From positions 28,981-92,980 of the IMG/VR virus record IMGVR_UViG_3300008113_000144: a stretch of DNA of 64,000 nt; one strand, given 5' to 3'. The notes under the pieces were generated by a model. It saw only the letters and a program-made list of their open reading frames with translations, ran no database searches and was not told the origin of the DNA. Made by a program: the position numbers and the translations under genes. Every line of letters starts with the position of its first letter. Within the stretch, counting starts at the first letter, position 1. Shown piece after piece: positions 15,139 through 22,718 of the stretch. The stretch is from a virus.

Positions 15139-15388
15139 ACTCTTTGATGATGATATTCTGTTGTGATGGAAACATTTCCTGTCCCGCCATTACAAAATCA
15201 ACAAATTTCTCTACCACGTCTAGACAAGTATCATAAGATTTTGACAACATTGGTCCAGAATACCACAGTTGAAGCAGCAAATCATCTTTACAATCAATCC
15301 AAATACCAAATCGTTTGATTTGAGCGTAATACCAATGTGTATTTGGATTACCGAGAATAGATGGACGACGTTGGATTCTCAATTTCAT
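15128..15388 (-). CDS. Hypothetical protein (86 aa)
   Basis: Basic N-terminus (M-K-L-R-I-Q-R-R-P-S), then W-Y-Y-A-Q-I-K-R-F-G-I-W-I-D. Overlaps both neighbours, hence operon member. No function known. Confidence 0.6.
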   Translation of the reverse strand: MKLRIQRRPSILGNPNTHWYYAQIKRFGIWIDCKDDLLLQLWYSGPMLSKSYDTCLDVVEKFVDFVMAGQEMFPSQQNIIIKEYET

Positions 15389-15675
15389 GGTGTTGTTTCC
15401 GATGCTTGTGGGGGCTCAGGAGGGGCAGGAGGTGCTGCTGGCGTGGGTGGCAGCTGAGTTGGCGTTGGTGCCTGTTGTGGGGGCAGCTGGAGGGGTGTAG
15501 CGAGCTTTTGTTCCAGCTTCTCCTCCAGTTGAGTTAATTTCTGCTCAATAGCAGGTGGTTTCTCCTCTGGTTTGTAGTCTGGTTGTTGTTGTGCTAGTTT
15601 CCAGCCAGCAGCACCAGCACCAAAGATGCTAGCCAGTGCTGCTACAGTTGAAATGGTTGATTGAAACTTACTCAT
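15385..15675 (-). CDS. Membrane-anchored, proline-rich coiled-coil protein (96 aa)
   Basis: N-terminal membrane anchor (V-A-A-L-A-S-I-F-G-A-G-A-A-G-W, about 11-25), a coiled-coil-like E-Q-K-L-T-Q-L-E-E-K-L-E-Q-K-L stretch (44-58), then a Pro/Gln-rich tail. The shape recalls small spanin-like or envelope-spanning proteins, but no lysis gene is adjacent. Confidence 0.65.
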   Translation of the reverse strand: MSKFQSTISTVAALASIFGAGAAGWKLAQQQPDYKPEEKPPAIEQKLTQLEEKLEQKLATPLQLPPQQAPTPTQLPPTPAAPPAPPEPPQASETTP

Positions 15676-15857
15676 TTGTTGTCAATGATGGCTTTCAGTT
15701 CATAGATGGCGTTGCTCACAGTCGCCTCAAGATAACCATAACAATAGGGATAACCATGCTCATTTTGAATGGCAGGGTTCTTTGTCACTTTAAGAGCATC
15801 CTCAAGACCTTCCAGAATGCTTTCCAGGTGCCAGGTGGTAACTTTGGTGGTGCTCAT
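15672..15857 (-). CDS. Hypothetical protein (61 aa)
   Basis: Helical, mildly acidic, with G-Y-P-Y-C-Y-G-Y near residue 36. Coupled to the following gene by a 4-nt overlap. Leader contains CAGTTCACAC. Confidence 0.65.
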   Translation of the reverse strand: MSTTKVTTWHLESILEGLEDALKVTKNPAIQNEHGYPYCYGYLEATVSNAIYELKAIIDNK

Positions 15858-15878
15858 GATGTGATGTGTGAACTGAGA

Positions 15879-16034
15879 TCAGTCTACGCTGATCAGGTCT
15901 TCTAGCAAGTCTTCTGGGACAGTCTCGTAACTGTCCTCAAGATAAATGTCTTCGGCATTTCGTAGGATATTCTGCCGAACAGTGTAATCATCGTAGTAGT
16001 ATTCAGTTGTGTCAAAGTCAGAAAAGTAAGTCAT
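15879..16034 (-). CDS. Very acidic small protein (51 aa)
   Basis: Asp/Glu/Tyr-rich throughout (E-Y-Y-Y-D-D-Y near residue 11, V-P-E-D-L-L-E-D-L-I near 39). Overlaps its upstream neighbour by 4 nt. Unknown role. Confidence 0.6.
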   Translation of the reverse strand: MTYFSDFDTTEYYYDDYTVRQNILRNAEDIYLEDSYETVPEDLLEDLISVD

Positions 16035-16267
16035 GATTCGTGTGAATGATTACCGTTTACAAGTTCAAGTTCGTTTTGTTGATTGGGATAGACTAGCATA
16101 CAGACATCCCGCCTTGGATCATCAGGAAAGTGTCGGACACATACAGTTATATACGACTCACAAGCAAATCGTACATGACCATACATGCCTCTATAATACA
16201 CTTCTGTTCCTTCTGGCAGCATACTCGTACTCGGTGATTGGTTCGTGGTGGACACTGATTGATTCAT
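16031..16267 (-). CDS. Hypothetical protein (78 aa)
   Basis: The core L-P-E-G-T-E-V-Y-Y-R-G-M-Y-G-H-V-R-F suggests a small beta barrel (SH3-like pattern). The start is uncertain: the ATG used overlaps the previous gene by 77 nt, and the ATG at 16222 (M-L-P-E-G-T) would cut this to 32 nt. Confidence 0.55.
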   Translation of the reverse strand: MNQSVSTTNQSPSTSMLPEGTEVYYRGMYGHVRFACESYITVCVRHFPDDPRRDVCMLVYPNQQNELELVNGNHSHES

Positions 16268-16454
16268 AGTCAGGGTACATAACAGAAACAATGTATTGAG
16301 CCAAGTTATGATTAGCTGCCACTACATACACGTCAGCAGTAATTGAGCTTGGTGCTTCTTCGGGGGCATCTTGCCAAGGTAATTCTACCTCAACAAGATA
16401 TACATGCCCGTGTTTTAAACTGTTGTCGAAATCAACGATCAAATCAGACATCAT
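16191..16454 (-). CDS. Hypothetical protein (87 aa)
   Basis: Mixed alpha/beta, acidic N-terminal half (V-Y-L-V-E-V-E-L-P-W near residue 18). The two tandem ATGs are equally good starts. Unrecognised. Confidence 0.55.
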   Translation of the reverse strand: MMSDLIVDFDNSLKHGHVYLVEVELPWQDAPEEAPSSITADVYVVAANHNLAQYIVSVMYPDYESISVHHEPITEYEYAARRNRSVL

Positions 16455-16614
16455 ACTCTTTATTCAATTCAGATGTGAGTTCAAAACGTAGTTCATCAAT
16501 CTCTTCACGAAGAAATTTTATTTCTTGTTGTAAATGAATGATTTCGCCTTGTTGGGTTTTGACAAGCTCAGCGTATTCTTTTACGAGAGCTTCTGCCTGT
16601 TCTAGACTGGTCAT
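16444..16614 (-). CDS. Coiled-coil protein (56 aa)
   Basis: Heptad-rich throughout (I-I-H-L-Q-Q-E-I-K-F-L-R-E-E-I-D near residues 25-40). Likely an oligomerising or adaptor peptide. No family recognised. Confidence 0.65.
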   Translation of the reverse strand: MTSLEQAEALVKEYAELVKTQQGEIIHLQQEIKFLREEIDELRFELTSELNKEYDV

Positions 16615-16615
16615 G

Positions 16616-16732
16616 TTACTTTTTAGAAGACAAATGGTATTTATTGTAGTCTAAACTACCGAGTTTTTGCTCTTGGAGTAGTGTATATTGCCCAACAACA
16701 AGAGCAATCATGGCAATAATGATTGGTTTCAT
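16616..16732 (-). CDS. Small membrane/exported peptide (38 aa)
   Basis: M-K-P-I-I-I-A-M-I-A-L-V-V-G is a short hydrophobic anchor, followed by a hydrophilic tail ending S-S-K-K. Coupled to the zinc-ribbon gene by a 4-nt overlap. Confidence 0.6.
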   Translation of the reverse strand: MKPIIIAMIALVVGQYTLLQEQKLGSLDYNKYHLSSKK

Positions 16733-16938
16733 CCCATACCTCGGGGGAATTGATGGTTACAATCAGGACACAGCCAGTAGGCAATACGATCTTCACCCAA
16801 TGGCTCAACACCAATCACACGAGAATAAAAATACGGAGCTGAATAGTTGTGTCGATACTCTTCGGGGATGGGTTTATCTACCCAGTTTGCCCCACATTCA
16901 GGACAGTTCCGCATGTGTGTGATGTCTTGGTAGTTCAT
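16729..16938 (-). CDS. Zinc-ribbon protein (69 aa)
   Basis: Two metal-binding pairs: C-P-E-C-G near residue 12 and C-P-D-C-N near residue 57, a standard zinc ribbon. Probably a small nucleic-acid or protein-binding factor. Confidence 0.7.
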   Translation of the reverse strand: MNYQDITHMRNCPECGANWVDKPIPEEYRHNYSAPYFYSRVIGVEPLGEDRIAYWLCPDCNHQFPRGMG

Positions 16939-17058
16939 TTACATAAACTCCGCCATGTAATAATCAACAGTCACCTCAAGTTCCGCAGCTTTCTCCTCAA
17001 TGGCAGCCATGAATGCGGAATCAATGTCCAGTTGATCGTGTTGCTGTTGTTCAGTCAT
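16939..17058 (-). CDS. Acidic micropeptide (39 aa)
   Basis: M-T-E-Q-Q-Q-H-D-Q-L-D-I-D then a helix. Overlaps the previous gene by 8 nt and abuts the zinc-ribbon gene. Unknown. Confidence 0.55.
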   Translation of the reverse strand: MTEQQQHDQLDIDSAFMAAIEEKAAELEVTVDYYMAEFM

Positions 17059-17224
17059 GTTGGTCAAGTGCTTTCCAAGCATCAAATAGTTTAGCATAGA
17101 GTTCGTTTCCGTCAATCTTTGTGTGATTTTCAAGATGAACTTGGATGTGTTTGTTGAGATACTGGAGAGCCGAGATAAGATAGTTAAGCTCTCCAGAATT
17201 GAGACGTACAAAGTCTTCAGGCAT
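17051..17224 (-). CDS. Helical hypothetical protein (57 aa)
   Basis: M-P-E-D-F-V-R-L-N-S-G-E-L-N-Y-L-I-S-A-L. The start overlaps the stop of the preceding gene, so translation is coupled. No known role. Confidence 0.6.
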   Translation of the reverse strand: MPEDFVRLNSGELNYLISALQYLNKHIQVHLENHTKIDGNELYAKLFDAWKALDQHD

Positions 17225-17411
17225 CATAGCCAGCGTGACGGAGCATGGCTCGTCGGCAATCATAGGCTACCAGTTCGTTAGGATACACGCCGAGGCAGTG
17301 GCGAGATTCACGATCAATGATCTCCCACTTGCTCGTACCGATCCTAGCACGAACGATGAAGGGGTTGTCAATGCCCAGGGGATAGGGCTTCTTGGTGATG
17401 GTGGTGCTCAT
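17217..17411 (-). CDS. Hypothetical protein (64 aa)
   Basis: W-E-I-I-D-R-E-S-R-H-C-L-G-V-Y near residue 29 is a beta pattern followed by a helix (E-L-V-A-Y-D-C-R-R-A). 4-nt overlap with the previous gene. Unknown. Confidence 0.6.
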   Translation of the reverse strand: MSTTITKKPYPLGIDNPFIVRARIGTSKWEIIDRESRHCLGVYPNELVAYDCRRAMLRHAGYDA

Positions 17412-17584
17412 TGGATTTTACCCTCGCTAATGTCGTTAATGATGAAACGTAGTTTGTCGATAGTTTCTTGATCAACGTAGTTGTCGATCATCGAGTCTGT
17501 ATTGTAGCAGTCTACGAGCAATTTGGCAGCATCGTAGACGGCAGCAACAGCGTCGTCACGGGAGGTGAATTGAAAACTGCTCAT
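17408..17584 (-). CDS. Hypothetical protein (58 aa)
   Basis: Starts M-S-S-F-Q-F-T-S-R-D-D-A-V-A-A-V. Acidic helical protein, first gene of its operon behind a sigma70-like promoter. Confidence 0.65.
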   Translation of the reverse strand: MSSFQFTSRDDAVAAVYDAAKLLVDCYNTDSMIDNYVDQETIDKLRFIINDISEGKIQ

Positions 17585-17610
17585 GTCGAGGTTTTCTTTG
17601 GTACGAAGTT

Positions 17611-17639
17611 ATTATGGCACGACCACAGGTGCCTGTCAA
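17611..17639 (-). promoter_or_regulatory. Sigma70-like promoter
   Basis: TTGACA, 17-bp spacer, CATAAT. Serves the 17584-to-15879 run of coupled genes. Confidence 0.7.
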
Positions 17640-17655
17640 GGGCAGTGTGCCAGTT

Positions 17656-19401
17656 TCAGGACAGTAACAGGTGAGGTGCCGAATCGAACGCTGCTCGTGG
17701 TACACCTTTTACTTCTGCTGTGATGGCACTCTTAATTGTAGTTAAATTATTGTCATAATCAAAAATCTTATATCCTTTCTTACTAATTACTCCGTAAATA
17801 GTCAAGAACATTCTTTGTTTTAAGTAGGTTTGGAAACTCTTACCACCAATGAAAGCAAACCATGCTAACTGAGCATGAACATAGTGTGCCTCAATTCTAG
17901 CATCAGTTTCTTGTGAAGTTGCTGGTCTTGTAATTTGTATCTTATCTTTATCTTTCGCTGTTTTCTTATTTGGATTTGGTATCATGTCTTTCATAGTAAA
18001 ACTAGCATACCTATCCGAAATCTTAATAGATGGGCTTACTTGTTTTCTCACTAGATTAATAAGAGCAACTTGATATGCCGTAGCAGTATTAACTCTGCCA
18101 GTTTCTTCATCAAATGCTTTGAAGAAATCCATTAAGTTTTTGGATTGTTTAACTGTGGATAGAATCTTCTTAGTTAAAAGATCTTGTGTTGCTTTCCTAT
18201 GTAGATTCTTCAATTTTGTTGAAAAACTACGTGTATCAATTGAACCAGAGGTCTCCTTACCAGTTAAAACATAATTAAATGCTTTTGCCCTCATGTGTAC
18301 TAATTTTTGTATCACAGTTGAGTATTCTCTATACTGCTCGTAGAAATGTTCAAATGTAGACACACCACCGCCACCAGTCCAAGGTGGTCCTTGATGACCC
18401 TCAGCAACAAATCCATTCCATCCAGCACCATAACCTTGAGCAAGGAATATGATTTTATAATTCATATCGCTGAGTGGTTCTATATCTCTACCAAATACTT
18501 TTTGTGCTGCTACTCTATATCTAAATGTAACTGGCAGTTCCCATGTTAATACAGATGGCGATACTTTAAATTGACCATATTCAATCTTAATCAAATTTTC
18601 AATTAATGATTTTAATTGTCCTGGGTTAGCAGTATATGCTAAAGTCATGAACTTAGTATATGGGTCAATATAATCAGAAACTTCTTTTCTTACATTTTGT
18701 GTACCAATGATGTTAATATATTTCTTCTGTTCTACTGTTCCTGGTAATTTTAATGATACGGCAACCAATGATCTAGTATTTGACTTGGAAGCAAAATGAC
18801 GATTTAAAATAGTTCTATATGTGTGGCGATTCAAACAATAATTTGAAAGTATTGTAGCATCATCAGCATTAACAATATGTTGATTAATTTCAGATAATAT
18901 CTGCTGTTTTTTCTGTTTGTGTACAATGAATACATCAAAACTTGCTAACATATCAAGTCTAAATGTTAGCCCAAACACTTGTTTAATTTTATTCAATGCT
19001 TCATCTTTTACCGTGGTGGTAAATTTATCTGTTTGATCTAAAAACTCATATACTTCCCAATTTTGACCAACCACTTTTGAATTATACAGACTCAATGCCA
19101 CATCATATACTTTTTGTATTGTTGTGTGAGCAGTGATAGTATCTTTCTTTGGATTGTATTTTGATTTGAAATCATTTATTGTTCTTCTAAAAGGAAATCC
19201 ATTACCTAAATGATTTCTATATTTAATTAATCGTGGTCTTTCTACGCCAGACTCTTGTTGATCTTTTGCCGAAAGAAAGATGTCATAAAATGCTTGTTTA
19301 TGTTGTTCTGCTTCATTAGTATTATAAGGAATCACAGCAAAATGAGCAAATGCTAAACACTGAGCGAACTCTTTAGTATTTCCCGTGTTTCCTTTTGCCA
19401 T
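17656..19401 (-). CDS. Large protein of unknown function (581 aa)
   Basis: By far the largest protein in the early half and unrecognised. It is basic overall, with a Gly-rich loop (P-W-T-G-G-G-G-V-S near residue 350), an earlier G-Y-G-A-G-W-N-G near 333, and a lysine-rich stretch near 490-505. No Walker, nuclease or membrane motif is evident. It starts M-A-K-G-N-T-G-N-T-K-E-F-A-Q-C. AT-rich, unlike its immediate neighbours. It could be a virion-packaged or DNA-binding protein, but that is speculation. Confidence 0.7.
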   Translation of the reverse strand: MAKGNTGNTKEFAQCLAFAHFAVIPYNTNEAEQHKQAFYDIFLSAKDQQESGVERPRLIKYRNHLGNGFPFRRTINDFKSKYNPKKDTITAHTTIQKVYDVALSLYNSKVVGQNWEVYEFLDQTDKFTTTVKDEALNKIKQVFGLTFRLDMLASFDVFIVHKQKKQQILSEINQHIVNADDATILSNYCLNRHTYRTILNRHFASKSNTRSLVAVSLKLPGTVEQKKYINIIGTQNVRKEVSDYIDPYTKFMTLAYTANPGQLKSLIENLIKIEYGQFKVSPSVLTWELPVTFRYRVAAQKVFGRDIEPLSDMNYKIIFLAQGYGAGWNGFVAEGHQGPPWTGGGGVSTFEHFYEQYREYSTVIQKLVHMRAKAFNYVLTGKETSGSIDTRSFSTKLKNLHRKATQDLLTKKILSTVKQSKNLMDFFKAFDEETGRVNTATAYQVALINLVRKQVSPSIKISDRYASFTMKDMIPNPNKKTAKDKDKIQITRPATSQETDARIEAHYVHAQLAWFAFIGGKSFQTYLKQRMFLTIYGVISKKGYKIFDYDNNLTTIKSAITAEVKGVPRAAFDSAPHLLLS

Positions 19402-19417
19402 GAGAATAGTTTTTTAA

Positions 19418-19579
19418 CTATTTAGATTTACGTTTTGGTTTCTTCTGTTTTTCTCTATGTTTCTTCAACGCTTCGATGGCTTCCTCATCAGTCTTGTGAT
19501 CACTGAGTTGAAAGCCATTATATATCAAAACAAAACGGTCCCCCCAGGGGACCGTAGCATATCCATCTTTGGTTATCAT
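19418..19579 (-). CDS. Small protein with basic tail (53 aa)
   Basis: M-I-T-K-D-G-Y-A-T-V-P-W-G-D-R-F-V-L-I-Y forms a beta-like start, and the end is Lys/Arg-rich (K-Q-K-K-P-K-R-K-S-K). The mRNA for residues 9-16 contains a CGGTCCCC/GGGGACCG hairpin inside the coding region. Coupled to the upstream gene. Confidence 0.6.
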   Translation of the reverse strand: MITKDGYATVPWGDRFVLIYNGFQLSDHKTDEEAIEALKKHREKQKKPKRKSK

Positions 19580-19740
19580 TTTAGATGTTCTCTACAATAT
19601 ACAAATCTATTCCATTCTTCATCACTGAAATTATCACTGGCATAAGGAATGCCAACCACATAAGCACAAAACCGATTAATTTGTTCTGATTTATCCATGG
19701 GGGTAGCAGCAATCACAGATGCCATTAGAATTTCAATCAT
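19576..19740 (-). CDS. Hypothetical protein (54 aa)
   Basis: M-I-E-I-L-M-A-S-V-I-A-A-T-P-M-D, partly hydrophobic at the start, then W-N-R-F-V-Y-C-R-E. 4-nt overlaps on both sides. Unknown. Confidence 0.6.
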   Translation of the reverse strand: MIEILMASVIAATPMDKSEQINRFCAYVVGIPYASDNFSDEEWNRFVYCREHLK

Positions 19741-20144
19741 TTGTTCATTTGGAGAGTAGGGACGGGCATTCCACCTTCGGTGGGCACATAGATGGTCACA
19801 TTACCATTCTTGCTACCATCTTCAAGACCAGTAATGTACAGGTATTGGAGATACTCACGGTTGTCCTTCAGGCTATCACCGATGATTTGGTTTGCCTTGG
19901 CAACACCAGTAGCACGGATGATCTCAGCATCAGCAAGTTGTTGTGCCGAATCTTTTTTTGCCTGTGCTTCCAGCACAGCCACCTGTCGGGTGTATTCTGC
20001 TTTCTGAAGCTCTGCTTTACCAGCAAGAGATTGCTGCCACACATTGTATTGTGGACCACCAATGAAGATGAGACCACCAAGCACAATCACACCACCAATA
20101 ACAAAAACAGCAACAGGGTCAATATATCCATTTTGTTGTTTCAT
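19737..20144 (-). CDS. Prohibitin/SPFH-like membrane protein (135 aa)
   Basis: One N-terminal membrane segment (V-A-V-F-V-I-G-G-V-I-V-L-G-G-L-I-F, about residues 11-27), then a long alanine/glutamate-rich helix (E-A-Q-A-K-K-D-S-A-Q-Q near 58) and Y-L-Q-Y-L-Y-I-T-G-L. This is the C-terminal half of band-7/prohibitin proteins. Cyanophages often carry such truncated prohibitin-like proteins. It may scaffold the host membrane. The start chosen has an AGAGG site. Confidence 0.75.
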   Translation of the reverse strand: MKQQNGYIDPVAVFVIGGVIVLGGLIFIGGPQYNVWQQSLAGKAELQKAEYTRQVAVLEAQAKKDSAQQLADAEIIRATGVAKANQIIGDSLKDNREYLQYLYITGLEDGSKNGNVTIYVPTEGGMPVPTLQMNK

Positions 20145-20224
20145 TTTTTTACCTCTTTGTAAATTTTCATAGCAAGGTCCATTACACAATAGCCAAAGGC
20201 AAATCCTGCCATAATTTCAATCAT
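20141..20224 (-). CDS. Membrane micropeptide (27 aa), coupled
   Basis: M-I-E-I-M-A-G-F-A-F-G-Y-C-V-M-D. Short hydrophobic peptide with a basic tail. Its ATG overlaps the stop of the gene before and its stop overlaps the start of the prohibitin-like gene (both ATGA), so it is translated in a coupled chain. Confidence 0.6.
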   Translation of the reverse strand: MIEIMAGFAFGYCVMDLAMKIYKEVKK

Positions 20225-20496
20225 AGTGCTGCTACCTCTTCCATGATAATTTCTACATCCTGTTCATCACGATGACCAAGCACATCCTCAGTCACAGGAG
20301 TATCATAGCACAGCTCAAAGTCATCTTCATTACCTTTGATGACTGCTACTTCATACAGTCCCGAAGTATAACCATATGAACCAGGGAAGCGAACAACACT
20401 CACACCATAACCATTAGGAAAGAAGTGTTTTGCTTGTACCCCATCATCTTTGTAGTGAGGATGGGGTTGAAAGTCAAGATCAGTAAATTTCGTCAT
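20221..20496 (-). CDS. Conserved hypothetical protein (91 aa)
   Basis: H-P-H-Y near residue 12, a G-Y-G-V-S-V-V-R-F-P-G-S-Y-G-Y beta segment near 30-45, and an acidic end. A type seen repeatedly in cyanophages, role unknown. Confidence 0.65.
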   Translation of the reverse strand: MTKFTDLDFQPHPHYKDDGVQAKHFFPNGYGVSVVRFPGSYGYTSGLYEVAVIKGNEDDFELCYDTPVTEDVLGHRDEQDVEIIMEEVAAL

Positions 20497-20654
20497 CAGA
20501 AAGGAATTTCCTCCAGGGTGGGCACAGCAGACATTGTAGCACAGGCAGGATGCTCTTCAGTCACGGTGTCACCAGTGATAACATCAAGAATGTTCAGAAT
20601 CTCTTGACCGTTGGCACCCTTACGGAGCATGGAAATCAGAAGTTGCTTGCTCAT
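20496..20654 (-). CDS. Hypothetical protein (52 aa)
   Basis: M-S-K-Q-L-L-I-S-M-L-R-K-G-A-N-G-Q-E-I-L. One-base stop/start overlap with the next gene (TGATG). Unknown. Confidence 0.65.
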   Translation of the reverse strand: MSKQLLISMLRKGANGQEILNILDVITGDTVTEEHPACATMSAVPTLEEIPF

Positions 20655-20681
20655 GGTAATAAAATGATAAGGTTTACAGAA

Positions 20682-20840
20682 TCACTCTTCAGGGAAGAGT
20701 TTCCAGATGTCAGGGCGAATGCCCAATTCCTCACAACGAACCTCATAGGCGATTCGCTGGAGGAGGCGAAGGTCCATGCCCTCGACCTCCTTGATTATAG
20801 CACGACGGATCTGGGCGTCTTGGGCAGTGTCAGTAACCAT
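20682..20840 (-). CDS. Hypothetical protein (52 aa)
   Basis: M-V-T-D-T-A-Q-D-A-Q-I-R-R-A-I-I, helical and mixed charge. Preceded by a TATAAT box with a GGGGTGG/CCACCCC stem-loop (20877-20892) and the GTCAACAACGGAACC leader. Unknown role. Confidence 0.65.
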   Translation of the reverse strand: MVTDTAQDAQIRRAIIKEVEGMDLRLLQRIAYEVRCEELGIRPDIWKLFPEE

Positions 20841-20912
20841 TGTGGTTCCGTTGTTGACTCACTCATTATAGGGGTGGAACCACCCCGTTGTGGGGTGGTC
20901 TTGTGTCAGTTG

Positions 20913-21377
20913 TCAGGCTGTCACAACCTCGGGCATCGGCAGCTCGTGGGTGTTGCCACTACCCCAGCCGATCCTGTAGGCTCGCCACTTGCCTTCGGTG
21001 GTGTACAGGTAAGCAAACTCCTCGCCAGTGTTGCCACTGGTGAACTCTTCAAAGTCACCGTGAGTGATCTCCAGTTCTTCGCCACGCTCAGTGTGGTAGA
21101 GGGGCTGGGGAGCACGAGTGGGAGAATACACCCAGTTGCCGTCCATGTCACGAGCGATGTCTCCATCCTCAGTACGAACCACAGACGTGATCCACAGATG
21201 GGTGGTCCGAAGCGAAGACATGCTACCGCCGTCGATCAGCTGACGGACAGCTTCACGATCTTGGTAGTGCTCAGCAAGAATACGACCGTTGTGCTCCAGG
21301 TAGCCATCATAGTGGCAGTAAACACTGATAATGCTGTTGTCAGGCAGTTGGTAGCCGATCCGAGAGCGAGTGCCCAT
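20913..21377 (-). CDS. MGTRSRIG-type conserved phage protein (154 aa)
   Basis: Begins M-G-T-R-S-R-I-G-Y-Q-L-P-D-N-S-I-I-S-V-Y, followed by H-Y-D-G-Y-x-E-x-N-G-R-I-L. This strongly conserved family occurs in many cyanophages and other large phages. Function unknown. GC-rich relative to surroundings. It has its own cassette promoter. Confidence 0.8.
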   Translation of the reverse strand: MGTRSRIGYQLPDNSIISVYCHYDGYLEHNGRILAEHYQDREAVRQLIDGGSMSSLRTTHLWITSVVRTEDGDIARDMDGNWVYSPTRAPQPLYHTERGEELEITHGDFEEFTSGNTGEEFAYLYTTEGKWRAYRIGWGSGNTHELPMPEVVTA

Positions 21378-21402
21378 GTGGTCCTCCGTTGTTGACCCTC
21401 TT

Positions 21403-21437
21403 AATATAGGGCAAAAGAAAGGGGGCGTCAAGCCCCC
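21403..21437 (-). promoter_or_regulatory. Sigma70-like promoter overlapping a terminator (PeSL-like)
   Basis: TTGACG, 17 bp, TATATT. The TTGAC is the loop of a GGGGGC/GCCCCC hairpin followed by TTTCTTTT, so the same bases could terminate the upstream gene and start the next. Confidence 0.8.
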
Positions 21438-21456
21438 TGTGCCACTCTGTCAGCTG

Positions 21457-21618
21457 TCACACACCATGTTCTCTCATGCTTCTCACAAGATATGCTGTAA
21501 ATTGTTCCATTTTTTCTGGCGATACTGATTGTGGACAATAATGAATAGCATTCCTTAGAGCAATCATTTCATTGTATTCTTCCTGGTTAAGCTCTTCTTT
21601 TTTGTTGGAATAGGTCAT
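21457..21618 (-). CDS. Conserved small cyanophage protein (53 aa)
   Basis: M-T-Y-S-N-K-K-E-E-L-N-Q-E-E-Y, then R-N-A-I-H-Y-C-P-Q-S-V. Recurrent in cyanophages, role unknown. A TATAAT box lies about 22 bp upstream. Confidence 0.7.
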   Translation of the reverse strand: MTYSNKKEELNQEEYNEMIALRNAIHYCPQSVSPEKMEQFTAYLVRSMREHGV

Positions 21619-21706
21619 GGTGTGTCAGCATTTCAACACATTATACTGGTATTTAACCATGAAACACCAGTTCTTAATGTTATGTTTATATTTGTGTGTA
21701 GTAATG

Positions 21707-21928
21707 TTACTGAGAGAATGGTCCCCAACTACCTTTATCACCACTCATACGTTGCTCAAGCTTATCAATCAACTCATCAATTTTCATGAGCTGATCAATA
21801 TCACCAATCATTGCTGAGATAGTTTTACACACAAGTGGGCGCTCTTGGCGAGCAGCATATGCTAAAGCATTACGAAGCGATGCTTCTGCTTCTTTCAGAC
21901 TAGATTCAACGGATTCGGACAGTGCCAT
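21707..21928 (-). CDS. Conserved cyanophage protein (73 aa)
   Basis: Starts M-A-L-S-E-S-V-E-S-S-L-K-E-A-E, continues R-N-A-L-A-Y-A-A-R-Q-E-R-P-L-V-C. This helical protein is found in most T4-like cyanophages. Function not known. Confidence 0.75.
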   Translation of the reverse strand: MALSESVESSLKEAEASLRNALAYAARQERPLVCKTISAMIGDIDQLMKIDELIDKLEQRMSGDKGSWGPFSQ

Positions 21929-21929
21929 A

Positions 21930-22184
21930 TTAAAAAAACCAAATTTGAATAAGTTTAATAGCTTCCACAATAGCAAAGAATGCTCGGATTGTCAATATAT
22001 CCCACATCCTCATCTTTTGGAAATGAGGCCATGATAATACATTGCCAACCATACGACAATAGATACCAACTTCAACACTGGTAAAAAGAATGACAATGTA
22101 GCCAACAACAAACATCATGTTGCCAACTACTCTCATCCAACTGAGAATTGGATACTTGGGATCTATGAATTTATATTCTGTCAT
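21930..22184 (-). CDS. Membrane protein (84 aa)
   Basis: Two likely membrane helices (M-M-F-V-V-G-Y-I-V-I-L-F near 23-34 and I-R-A-F-F-A-I-V-E-A-I-K near 66-77). Overlaps the previous gene by 4 nt. Unknown. Confidence 0.65.
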   Translation of the reverse strand: MTEYKFIDPKYPILSWMRVVGNMMFVVGYIVILFTSVEVGIYCRMVGNVLSWPHFQKMRMWDILTIRAFFAIVEAIKLIQIWFF

Positions 22185-22456
22185 GCCATAGTATCATAAT
22201 GTTTGATGAGAACATCAATTAATTCTTTAGTTTTTGATTTATCAAAAAGAACTTCAGCAAATGCTCCACAACCATACTTGGATCGTTTACCAAGAATATA
22301 CATGAAGGCATATTTGATTCTATTCAACAACCCAGTGTCTGAAAGGTGAATTTGAAACCAAATGCTATCATTCAACAAAGGATCTGAGTCATAAGAAATG
22401 ATCATTTGATGACTTACATCACCACACTGACAAACAAAAAGATCGTTACTTTCCAT
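22181..22456 (-). CDS. Conserved phage protein (91 aa)
   Basis: C-Q-C-G-D near residue 9 and R-I-K-Y-A-F-M-Y-I-L-G near 46. Similar proteins occur widely in phages. The early C-x-C pair might bind metal. No known function. Confidence 0.65.
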   Translation of the reverse strand: MESNDLFVCQCGDVSHQMIISYDSDPLLNDSIWFQIHLSDTGLLNRIKYAFMYILGKRSKYGCGAFAEVLFDKSKTKELIDVLIKHYDTMA

Positions 22457-22718
22457 GATTGTTGATAGTAGTTTGCCAGAATGTACTGGTCATTTGGGTA
22501 GATCCTGCCATACGAGCAACAACTTGACCATTAATCAATGCTACCAGGGTAGGAGTCGCTTCAACGCCACAATCTTTAGCAAATTGAGACCATTCGCCGT
22601 CAACTTTAGCAGGAGTAATGTTTACCACATTATCCCACCCGTCAACTTTCTTCAGTTGTGTTTCAGCATACAAACAAGGGCGGCATCCCTCTTGAACAAA
22701 TAAATGAATTTCTTTCAT
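22446..22718 (-). CDS. Thioredoxin/glutaredoxin-like protein (90 aa)
   Basis: Thioredoxin fold with a C-R-P-C active site (residues 12-15) and the cis-proline motif A-T-P-T-L (about 54-58), then L-I-N-G. A thiol-disulfide reductase that may support ribonucleotide reductase or redox control during infection. Overlaps both neighbours. Confidence 0.85.
   Translation of the reverse strand: MKEIHLFVQEGCRPCLYAETQLKKVDGWDNVVNITPAKVDGEWSQFAKDCGVEATPTLVALINGQVVARMAGSTQMTSTFWQTTINNHGK

Noticed and set aside
19531-19554. GGTCCCC/GGGGACC hairpin followed by TTTTGTTTTG, terminator-like
   Set aside because: It lies inside the 53-residue coding sequence, and the T-run is broken. Probably coding, though weak attenuation is possible.
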